Positions 55,151 to 64,000 of a stretch of 64,000 nt of DNA are shown in pieces. Numbering within the stretch: position 1 is the first letter of the stretch; each line of letters begins with the position of its first letter. Both the position numbers and the translations under genes were made by a program. The stretch comes from Aplectana chamaeleonis (lineage: Eukaryota > Nematoda > Chromadorea > Rhabditida > Cosmocercidae): contig JAPDOI010001920.1 of assembly GCA_029168955.1 (NCBI GenBank), forward strand, positions 59,439 through 123,438, in the 5' to 3' direction. The notes beneath the pieces were generated by a model. That model saw only the letters and a program-made list of their open reading frames with translations. It was not told the origin of the DNA and made no database searches.

Positions 55151-55800
55151 TTTCCTTCACGTCCTCATCTTTCTTATCTTCCCCGCTGTATTTCCTCTTC
55201 TCCAATCCAATTCTCTCGTAAATCTAATCAGTTTACCCTGGGTGGCAGCTGTTGGGTGCATGAAGGAAGGTGCATGGCTAGCAATCCCGGAAGGATTCGT
55301 AGCTTGGTATTCAACGGTGACAAGACAGCTCAGAATGCGTAACAATTCTAGATCTCCTCTTTTGGTTGCCTTCTACGGAGCTTCTTGTATCCTCTCCCAG
55401 CTTCTGACAGACAACATCCATTTTTCTAAACTTTTAAAATAAGTCAACCACCCTCAACCTTATTTGTAACATTTTTAAAACAATTTCTGACTTCAGAGCA
55501 GCTATGCTCGGTGATTTCAGCTAGCAAACCCCATTGTTATTGCAGACTTACTTTTAAGATGAAATTTTCAACTCTAAGGCATAAGGAATTGAAAAATCAT
55601 AACAGATTTTCCCTTCGAGGAGGGAGGCGTCGAGAATGTGTGGGTATAGAGAGACGCAGCATACGCGCGCAGACGCACGATGAAATCAATTTCACTCCGA
55701 AACAGACGACATGATCCGGCGAAAAACGAACTGTTAAGAAATGCCTTAATCTGACGGTAGCGCCACAAATATCCTCTTTTCGGAGTTGAATTTATAAGCG
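55151..55800. other. Stretch without recognised feature
   Basis: No repeat, exon chain or motif was identified. Confidence 0.35.
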
Positions 55801-56412
55801 TTGCTCACCAGGGATGTGCGGAAAAAATATTTTTGGAAACAGAAAATCTAGTTTGACAGAAAACAGAAAAAAATCTCCAAAAATTGGCAGAAAACAGAGA
55901 ACAGAAAGCTTTCAAAAATCAATAAAGCGTGTCCAGCGTACACTAAACGAAATTTTTCTAAACTGAACTTTTTTTATACATTTTTAATGATCTATGCTTC
56001 TTTCATTGAATTTTCGAAACCTTACAGTTGGCCAGAGCAAAAAGTATAGACGCTCAAGAATTCCAGGTTATGAGTGCGATGAGGTGACAAATGTTCATCA
56101 CACCTTCCTTTTCCCAGGCAATATAAGATCGATTATGTATTAGAAGTGTATGTCTGTGCATGGAGTACGTATTGAAGTCGGAGCGAGCTTTCCGTTCCTG
56201 AGTGTATATACATATTTTGATACTTATTGCGGGATAACTGCTGGTTTGAACACTGCACTACTCCTCAAAGCTGAAAGTCACGCCCGTACCGCGCTTTTGC
56301 CGTTAGAGTATAAATACGCGCCGTTCGCTCCACCATTGAGAGCCTCTCGTACCTGTGTGGCAGAATTATCATCTGCCTCGTAGGCTCACCATCAATTTCT
56401 TGGCGCTTCATC

Positions 56413-56883
56413 TTAAAGGCAGTGCTCACGATGTAAAAGTTGCACGTTCTTCGGCCTAAACGTAAGCTTTGGGTCCCTCTAAGAAGATTAGGAACGGAAG
56501 TGCGACGAAAAACGGCCGGTAAGTGGGTGAAAATCTCGTGGGCCACCCAACCCATTGGGCCACTCCGCCCACGTCCTATAACAGTTTCCTTGAATTTGTG
56601 GTTAAATGAGCGATGGTTTCCGATCAAGAGCCCCGTTCTTCCCTTCTTTCTCAACGTCTCTCTTTGCTCAGGTCAGCTCGCACACATCGGCTGCGAAAAA
56701 CGGGAGTTACAAGCCTCAGACAACTCGTCCACAATGCTTCCCTAGCTGAATTTTGAGGGGCCATAACTCCGTTTCCAGTGGGTCTTGTACGATTCCAGGG
56801 ACATCATTGAAATCAGCATGGGATCGTTTTCAAGGTAGGCGGAAAAACAGAAAAACGAATTTTATCGTGAACACTGCCTTTAA
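56413..56883. mobile_element. TTAA MITE inserted in hAT-like copy B
   Basis: The ends TTAAAGGCAGTGCTCACGAT and ATCGTGAACACTGCCTTTAA are bounded by TTAA. Copy A at about 12528-12535 shows the uninterrupted flanks, so this insertion is younger than the split of the two copies. Confidence 0.9.
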
Positions 56884-57014
56884 CTGAATTCTGTGCCATC
56901 TGCGTTGCAGTGAATTAAAACACGTATTTAGAGTTTTGCGTGCATGGTTCGGTTGGGGACAACATTACCCCGCTCTACCAAAGCGGGTACGGTGGGAAGC
57001 GGGCATTTGTAGAG

Positions 57015-57560
57015 GCTTGACTCTGAGAAAAATTGAGGCTCCGCGATAGTACCGCTTTGGCGCGTGCAGGCACCGAAGCGGCACTATCGCGGAGCCGCGG
57101 CGGCACTACCGCGGAGCCATGGCGGGGACCCAACAGAACCGCTTCGGCTCCGCGATAACCCCGCAGCGGCTTCGGGAGAGTGTCTGATATGAAGTTATTT
57201 AAGAATTATAAGACAACTAGAGGGGGTCTAGTTGTAAGAACGAAAATTCGCACCTGCGGTCGTTACGTCCTTTGTCTGATAAGGACAGAGGTTACCGCCG
57301 CTTTTGCGCACAAGGAAACACGGAATGTACCTCAAACTTGGGTATATCGAACCGGCGACAATTTCGTTTTACCACACAGGCCAGTGCATCGTACTCCACG
57401 CGGATTCGCTGCTGCATCCTCGAGGAGCCGGCGCGGTTCTAACGCGGAGCTGCTGCGGTACTATCGCCGCGATGTCGAGGCTCAAGGCACGATAGCAGAA
57501 TCGTCTGATCACGGAGCCGCTGCGGCACTATCGCGGAACTATTGCTGCACAGTCGAGGAT
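57015..57560. repeat. GC-rich short-repeat tract in copy B
   Basis: CGCGGAGCCG, GGCACTATCGCGGAGCC and GGTACTATCGCCGCG recur in both orientations across about 540 bp, broken by a unique stretch at 57180-57400. Absent from copy A. Confidence 0.6.
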
Positions 57561-57714
57561 CGCGGTACTTTGCCGACAATGACGCGACACATTTTTTAGA
57601 GGAATGGGTTTCGTGCTTATTTAGTGGCTTGCAGGGGCCAGCCGACTTCCCAATGAGTGCCTCCATCTCCCTACATAAATCTGTTCCAAATTGAAGGATC
57701 CCGGAGGGTTGGTT

Positions 57715-57835
57715 GCTTTGGTTCACCTCGGCAAGGATCGAACCCGACCGTGTACAGCGAACAGCACCGTTTCCTCCCACCACGCCACACATGCCCTAAT
57801 GGATAACCACTACAGCGAGATAAAAGTGTCTAGCG
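57715..57835 (-). repeat. tRNA-like module 1, copy B
   Basis: Inverse of 9145-9250: GGATCGAACCCGACCG (B-box inverse) and CCCTAATGGATAACCACTA. The two copies differ at roughly one position in ten. Confidence 0.5.
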
Positions 57836-58105
57836 TGGTACAAAAGCAGAGATTCTGGGTAAAGTACACCCTCACCCTATCGGCTTAGCTTCGAAAAATC
57901 AAAAAAATAGTCATGCTGCAAATCGCGGTACACGTTTTTTCTGTTTTCTGTCCAATTTTGCCTATTTTTACAGAAAACAGAAAAAAATGGCCAAAAATGG
58001 GCAGAAAACAGAAAACAGAAAATTCCGCACATCCCTGTTGCTCACCCGCGAGTTCGTGCGTACGCTGTGTCTCCTTCTCCGCCACACTTACTGTATCTCT
58101 CCTCG

Positions 58106-58572
58106 CTTTGCACATGCACGCGAAGAAACAAAGTAAATTTGCCTTCGAAACAGAGGATGTACTTTACGGAAGCAAATCCTGGGGCTGTAGCTAATTTGGC
58201 GCTCGTAGAGAATCACGCCGAAAGTATGGCGAACGTTCACTCAAAAAACACCGAACATGTTTCGTTTCATGTTTGAGTACGCACATTACCCCAGTTAGCA
58301 TTGCATCGGATGTAGAGCCAAGGAAGTACCGAGGCGGAGGACTGATTATCACTCGCATCCCGGTAGGCGTATTTAAATCTCCTTTAGCTTCCAATTTAGT
58401 GGCCTCCTCAGATCTAAGTGAGGAAATGTGGGACAGTAACATGAACTGGGTAAACAATCTCAGTGTTCAAAATCTACCGCACCAAACTTGCCGGAGAATA
58501 GTTGCAACCAGAAAGATCCTGTTGAGCTCGATAGTTGAAAGCATTAGAATACATACGTTTCCGGGGTGCTGA
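58106..58572 (+). pseudogene. Protein-like reading frames, broken, unrecognised
   Basis: 58130-58276 reads MYFTEANPGAVANLALVENH onward to a TGA. A second frame at 58285-58572 continues with TPVSIASDVEPRKYRGGGLI and ends in a stop. Both have protein-like composition, but a frameshift separates them. No family recognised; may be a decayed retroelement or host exon. Confidence 0.25.
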
Positions 58573-58662
58573 ACAAACGGCTATATTCGAAAGAAAGCAA
58601 GTCGTTCGCATCAATCAGCTAAGGAATATAGAGAAAGATTTGAGTCTTTGTTCCGATTCACC

Positions 58663-59206
58663 TTGAAGGCAGTGCTCACGATAAAAAAACCGTATTCTAG
58701 TTTTCCATGTTTTGTGTAGGCAAGATCACGAAGAAGAGGTTAATAGGGAAAAGTCCCCACAAACTCTCAAATACCGGAGAAAAACTGCTTATAGAAATCC
58801 ATGAAATATTTAATTACGTCTGTTCGGGGGACTGCGGACAGGGCGTCAAGCCTCACGTCGGAAATGCTTTTACGCTTCAAAATTCTTAGGTAGGTGATTT
58901 TGTTTCGTGCGTCTTGCACCGGAAACTTCAAAAATAGGATAGGCCAATGCACATGCTCGGATATTGAAATCTTACGCCATGAATAAACTTCAAAATTCGT
59001 CAACTGTTCTTCCGGAGAAACGAACGCAGGACAATTGTTATATGACGTGGGCGGGGTGATTCAATAGTTTAGCTGTTCCACGAGACTTTCAACGACGTTC
59101 TGGACGTTTTTTGTCGTACTTCCGCTCTTACTGTTCTTTGAGAAACTCAAACTTACGTTTTTGCCATAAAACGAGCTATTTTTAAGGCAATGAACAAAGC
59201 CTTTAA
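58663..59206. mobile_element. TTAA MITE, family C, copy 2
   Basis: TTGAAGGCAGTGCTCACGAT opens it, and the right end AAGCCTTTAA is decayed. GAGGTTAATAGGGAAAAGTC and neighbouring sequence match 3992-4550. Confidence 0.7.
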
Positions 59207-60052
59207 TCCTCATTTTACCTTGATTTTGAACTGGTCGCAATCCCCTACACTAAATTCACGCAATGCTGATTGCTGATTCATGTTTGATGGAAGAGATATT
59301 ACGCGATTTCATAAGTCTAGAAGGTGATGACCCACCTAAATCAAAGCAACGAGTTACTCACTTTATATGAGCCTTTTTGATGAGAAATATTAGGGGAGAA
59401 AATCGGTACGTTAGACTTATATCCAGGAGAATGGCGCCTTGAAGTATTCGCGTTTCAGTGGTTGTTAATTGTGTCTAGAATGCGGCGAGAATATTTGGTT
59501 AATTGGGGTTGGATTCTCCAAGTTGAAGTCTCTAAAACGGTCACTGGGTTTGCTATCTATGATATGATTAGTGAGCACTCACATAGTTCTTCCGGAGCTT
59601 AGATCAGTGTTTCGAAATTGATCCAAATGATGGCTGAGGAGAGGTTTTCTTATGTAAAAAGCTTAAAAAACAAGACGTGTGTCAGAAACTGGTAGAAGAC
59701 ACAAAAAACTGCACTGAGGGTAACCAAAACAGATGTTCTAGAAATGTTACGCGACCTGTAATGTCTTGCTGCCGTTAATACCGAGCTACGGATCCGTCCG
59801 GTTTACCAGCCATGTCCCTTGCATCATGCACCAAACAGCTGCCACCCAGGTTGGACAGATGAGATTCACCAGAGAAAGGGACTGAGAAAAAGAGAATTTT
59901 TTGTGGGGATAAGGAGAGTTGAAGAAGAAAAAAAGAGTACAGCCGACGAGAGGTGAGATATTCGCAAATTTGGAGAAAGGGGTGATGAGGGAGATCTTAT
60001 GGGCTTATACGCAGAAGTAGACAACAAATCGGCGTGATAGATCATTAGACAT
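59207..60052. other. Stretch with possible upstream exons
   Basis: A plus-strand block after CGCGTTTCAG (59453 on) is open for 46 codons (WLLIVSRMRREYLVNWGWIL) with a possible donor A/GTGAGC near 59572. It could precede the gene at 60053, but the join was not established. Confidence 0.25.
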
Positions 60053-60422
60053 ATGATAGAACTACAGAGACGCAATGAGAAAATCAAAGCTATCCCAATT
60101 TTTTTAGCGGCTAACGTGAGTTTCCGCATCTTGTTGTAGCCTAAAATATGACCGATTTAGAAGGCAGGGTAGAAAAAGCCGGTACTTCTTACAGCATTCG
60201 GGAAAAGCTCTCGAGGATGAACAGAACATGTTCTCACAGCAGAAGAGCATGCTCGTTGATCGAATACACAGAAAGGGAGAACCGTCGGACCGGTTCGGCT
60301 CGCTAAAGCGACGCGCTCGGCAGCAAGTCGCCGCGTTCACTTTCGATGGAGTGAAGCGCGCGTCGCGATTCGCCTGCCGAATGGTCCTAGGCTTCTCCCC
60401 TTCTGTGAACTACATCAACTAG
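60053..60422 (+). CDS. Two-exon candidate gene, 96 codons, unknown
   Basis: Exon 60053-60115 (MIELQRRNEKIKAIPIFLAA) ends at the donor AAC/GTGAGT. A 79-nt intron ends CTTCTTACAG. Exon 60195-60422 continues HSGKALEDEQNMFSQQKSML and a basic region (SLKRRARQQVAAFTF), and stops at TAG after NYIN. Both junctions are phase 0. It may be the 3' part of a larger gene. No domain recognised. Confidence 0.35.
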
Positions 60423-61149
60423 CCAAAACAATAGAAGGTTCCAAACAGCAGCACTACCCCCTGTTCCCCCACAGCAGATCTTACCCAGCGGCTCAAAACG
60501 TACGAATTGCAAAATGCGAGCCATCATGTACAGTGCCGTATAATTGTTCGAAATGAAATTTATTCCGAATATCAGACTTTTCGACTATAATCGAATATCG
60601 CGCTCTTTCAAATAAAAAGTCTACTTTTTTTATCCGACTATAGCATAAACACATCGATTTTTTACTCATCCACTCGCGGGTGTTGATGTCAGCTTTAAAC
60701 ATCATTTTTCCAACGAAACAGACCAATGAGCCTGATTGGCAGACGTTTGGGCGTGGCTTATGCTTGCCAGAGTCTCATGGAAAGGCATATTTATCGGAGT
60801 TTCTGAACAATATGCTGCTAGCGTGGGCGTATTTTCCTCTGATTTTCTTCAATTTAGATGTGAAAAAGGCAGTCCGCATTGTACAGTTAGGTCCTTCACT
60901 TGCTTCCTCAAGAAGAAAACATTCAAATCTCACACGCGGCTGGCGCGGGCGATATAAATCTCACCGGCGGCTGGCGATATGGTAAGCCGATTAGCTGCGC
61001 TCTTCTCTCGGCCTGAATCGATAAGCGGGCCAGGGCACGTAACCGCCCTGGCAAACCGCGGGTTAGATTTTTGAATGTGCTCAGACATTTGGCTTCAGCA
61101 GGCCGGGAACCCGCCAGACAGCAGGCGCGGGCACCCCGGCCGCGCCTGA
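60423..61149. other. Stretch without recognised feature
   Basis: No exon chain or element end was identified. CGAATATC-type motifs appear near 60555-60600. Confidence 0.35.
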
Positions 61150-61382
61150 GGGGCCGAATAGAGTCTCGCCGCGCAGCGGCGCGGCAGCATTGTGTGCAGC
61201 CGTATCGATCACGCGGTGCCGCGAGGCGGCACGGCGGGTCGATTAGACCTGATCAGGGCAGAATCTGGCAGCGGCCGCCGCCGGCGGCTGCCGCATGGCC
61301 AGGCGGCGCCGCTTTGCAACCCCGAGCGGTGCGGCGAAGTGGCGCGGCGACAGCAGACGGTCGAGTCTGCTTTCCATGATTA
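61150..61382 (+). repeat. GC-rich repeat, copy 2 (empty site)
   Basis: Matches 5336-5745 without the Harbinger-like MITE; the target reads CGATTAGACCTG. Confidence 0.75.
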
Positions 61383-62559
61383 ATTGGTCTTCCTTCAATT
61401 CGTAAGGTTTTGGGCTGGTGAAACGTGATTTTTGATAAGTTTTAAGGATTTCAACACCAATTCGAGCGCCCATTTTTTCTAACCTTTGAATTCGAAAACT
61501 CCCACGTAACTTTTGATCCACGCTTTTCTATAGTTCCATTTGAGGAGCTTATTCTAAGCTGAAAGCAGGTCTTCTATGAATAACTAATTTTCGAAAAGGT
61601 AGAGTTGCCACGATAAGTAATAGTGAGTGCAAGACATGGACATTAGACGCTAGGTTTCCAATTAATTAATGATCCGATCACCATGTTTTTAGAATACGCC
61701 GAAGAAATAAATAGTTCGCATGATCACTTCTGCAAAAAACTCGGGCTAATGAGTTTTTTGAATAAACCCTTTTTATTGTAAATTCACCGAATGAATAAAT
61801 GTATTTGAATGGGACATTTTCAAATTTCCGATTGAATGAATTTGGTCGAATAATTGTTTTTAATGTTGAATAAATTATTAAAAAATAATAATTGAAGAGG
61901 GCTCTCCGTTTTTTTCGCATTAATGAAAATTTTCAAAAATTTATCCTCTATTCGATTCGAATGATCGCAAGATTTGTCCGCATATTCAGATAAAAATTAA
62001 AATCCTCGAACTACTCCAGAATGATTATAGAATATTCTCCAATTTTTATCAGTGACAGAGAGTGTTCGAATGGCGTGACCCAAACTTGTCCGAATATTCG
62101 GAAAACTGAATATTTATGTTTGTTAAAAAAGCGAATATTCGGAAAACCAATTGATTTGAAATCCAGAATGAATCGAATATCCGAAACACCTATCAATGCA
62201 AAATTTCAAAAGAATCGATAACTGGATAAACAAATGATTTATTACCCTGAATAAACCGAATACCCGAGAAAACTGAAAGTCCGAAATCCCGAATAAATCG
62301 AATCGTTTGAGAATCAGAAAATGTGGCTTTCAAATATGTATATCGAATATTCCGTTAGATCGAAAATTTTTTCGAATAACTTTTCGATTCGCCCCCAAAT
62401 ATAATGAATACGTAAGGTGAAATATTACAATAATAACCCTACAAAAATGAATACAAGATAACTGAAGAGGTGTACATCGATCACGAAATCCATTTTCAGC
62501 GGAGAATCAGTGATCGATGTATAATATAATAAGTTCACTTTAATCATTTTAGGTCTGAA
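61383..62559. repeat. AT-rich tract with CGAATATTCGG-like motifs
   Basis: CCGAATATTCGGAAAACTG, GCGAATATTCGGAAAACC, TCGAATATCCGAAAC and CCGAATACCCGAGAAAACTG recur between about 61970 and 62360, in both orientations. The style matches the motif-iterated interiors of the hAT-like families here, but no CAGGG terminus was found. Confidence 0.45.
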
Positions 62560-64000
62560 GTGAATGGACAGGGCTGCGACGGTAGATCTTACCCCACTAA
62601 AATCGAATTATTCTCCAGCGAGACTGACAAACCAGCCCCCGCACGACCAACCGCCTGCTCCATGCGTCCAGACCTAAAGGAAAACGAAGAACCACCCGCA
62701 CCTCCTTCAGTTATTGCTGCCGAAGATGTGGCCACGTTGCCACAGCCGTGGCAGGAAGAAAGAAGATCACCCTCTATGCAAACCGACGTCACCCCCTCCG
62801 CGAAGAGGGTTTTTGTCATGGGAGAGGTGCTGGCCATGGCCGCAGCTCTCCTTCAGTTCCTCCTGCAAAGGGCCGGCGTGGAGAGGAATCCTGGACCCGC
62901 TCCAGAAGTACCTATGCGCCACGTGCGGCAAGGGTTGATGTTACCAGGAGAACATCACAGCGGATCCCAGTGCTTGGATGCCAAAGAGGCGGAGTGCATC
63001 TCTCCTGTTCAGGGTCTCAGTTCTGTGAGGCATTATAACTCTGCTTTTCGCTGTGTTTTATGCTCTTCACCTACCAACTCTGATTCCTCTTCCTCAAATA
63101 GCCCCTTTCCATTGTACATATCAATCTCCAGCGGCCTTCAGTACTCAACTTTCCTGAGCTCTCTCTCTTGCGCACGTACTTACCATCCAGAACGTGATCA
63201 TGGTTCAAGAAACCAAGCTCTCTCCATCCCTACACCTATCCTCATCCTAATATCGGGCTACACTGCCTTCCACATGTCTCCAAGATCAGCTCTTGGCGGA
63301 GGAGTTTCAACCTTTGTTTTCATCCCTCTCTCTCCCTCCCCCCACCTCATACCAAACACTTCCCCCAGTACTCTCGAGTACCTTCCAATCCATCTCCCTC
63401 TTAAAAACACCCTTTCTCTTTTCAACATATATATTCCCCCTACCACCTCATGCCCCTCCTCCTACAATCCCATTCCTCTTCTCAAACAACTCAACTTTGA
63501 TTGTTCCCTCTCATCATCAAGTTGTTTTCGCATGGGCGACTTTAAGTGCTCACACCTTCTGCTCGTCCTTGGTTCTGAGTGCTAGAGGAGAAGAAGTCGC
63601 GAAGAATGGGCTGAGGGGAGTGCGACCTGGTCATCTTAAACATTGATCAGCCACTTCGTCTCCCTGCCAACGGCTGATCTTCTTGCCTCCAGACATAATA
63701 GCTCTCTGTCTCAATCCAACCTTTCCAACGCTTGCTCACTTGGCTCTACCTCTAACAACATTGCTCTAGTGATCAATGTTCCCAAATCTTTGTGCACATC
63801 GATCTCTCAAATTCTCTTTGCCCTTATTCTAATTGTTCGTCAACGTTCTTGCCATCTCAATTTAGGCCAAGCAGACTGGTGCCTGTTCAGTGCGAGGTTG
63901 CGCTTCGCCTAGCGGCTGATTACCCGTGGAATGGCATTGTGCACCAGAAGGAGCATCACTTATCTGATGCAATTCGCAGGGCCATGAAGGCGGCCATCCC
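62560..64000 (+). pseudogene. CR1-like LINE 5' region with a 2A-like peptide (runs off the edge)
   Basis: The open 341-codon frame starts MNGQGCDGRSYPTKIELF. After a hydrophobic stretch (VLAMAAALLQFLLQ) comes GVERNPGP at residues 106-113 (62875-62898), close to the 2A consensus D-V/I-E-x-N-P-G-P. In other frames follow zinc-finger-like CATCGKG and VHLSCSG, then endonuclease pieces (QETKLSPSLH, PLKNTLSLFNIYIPP, a GDF in MGDFKC, and LPANG-like sequence near 63663). Several frameshifts show decay. 2A-like sequences are known at the N-terminus of some APE-type LINEs, where they split the product during translation. Confidence 0.6.

Larger units (their letters stand above)
55809..58037 (-). mobile_element. 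Large hAT-like element, copy B (2229 bp)
   Basis: It runs CAGGGATGTGCGGAAA to CCGCACATCCCTG, with perfect 8-bp duplication TTGCTCAC (55801-55808, 58038-58045). It is the inverse of copy A: its left 1.1 kb matches 12450-13125 and its right part matches 8972-9290. It carries both tRNA-like modules, a TTAA MITE at 56413-56883 and a private GC-rich tract at 57015-57560. No transposase. Confidence 0.85.

Overview
The window reads as nuclear DNA of a nematode, most likely a strongylid (clade V; hookworm-like). The grounds are: mariner, RTE, BEL/Pao, Merlin and CR1-like elements of metazoan type; split genes with 51-105 nt introns ending in TTTCAG-type acceptors; an apparent spliced-leader acceptor 17 nt before an ATG; and very many short inverted-repeat transposons. 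Nothing looks prokaryotic. The species call is inference; the repeat content and gene structures are read from the sequence.

Most of the window is nested transposable elements. 0-8.6 kb: a long inverted-repeat element, about seven TTAA-flanked MITEs, TTTGCCG-rich hAT-like ends, a GC-rich repeat split by a Harbinger-like MITE, and an inverted pair of tRNA-like sequences. 8.97-13.13 kb: a 4.15 kb hAT-like element with a perfect 8-bp target duplication, carrying a broken mariner and a palindromic tandem array. A second, shorter copy lies inverted at 55.81-58.04 kb with its own perfect 8-bp duplication. 13-21 kb: fold-back MITEs in and around a split host gene on the minus strand (16.66-17.76 kb, possible first exon at 19.3 kb). 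21.75-28.81 kb: a BEL/Pao element with 200-bp LTRs, a tRNA-Gly primer site and a GAGCG duplication, internally deleted and interrupted by an RTE element whose 984-codon ORF is intact. 28.8-29.6 kb: a fold-back centred on two perfect 28/30-bp palindromes. 32.7-38.05 kb: a second RTE-like LINE split by a 2.58 kb Merlin element with an 8-bp duplication; the Merlin carries a decayed spliced transposase and a roughly 63-bp minisatellite. 40.3-41.3 kb: a truncated second copy of the intact RTE. 42.5-46.2 kb: a segment bounded by diverged inverted repeats that contains a seven-exon gene of unknown function. 46-64 kb: more MITEs and fold-backs, a CR1/Jockey-like remnant, the 3' end of a host gene with AATAAA (52.2-52.5 kb), a two-exon candidate gene (60.05-60.42 kb), and the start of a CR1-like LINE with a 2A-like peptide at the right edge.

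Host coding content is sparse and unrecognised: split genes at 16.66-19.34, 39.51-39.85, 43.92-45.46, 52.3-52.5 and 60.05-60.42 kb. MITEs sit in or beside their introns. No operon, rRNA, CRISPR or confident functional tRNA was seen. Nested insertions with duplicated targets and recognisable empty sites give a relative chronology for much of the window.
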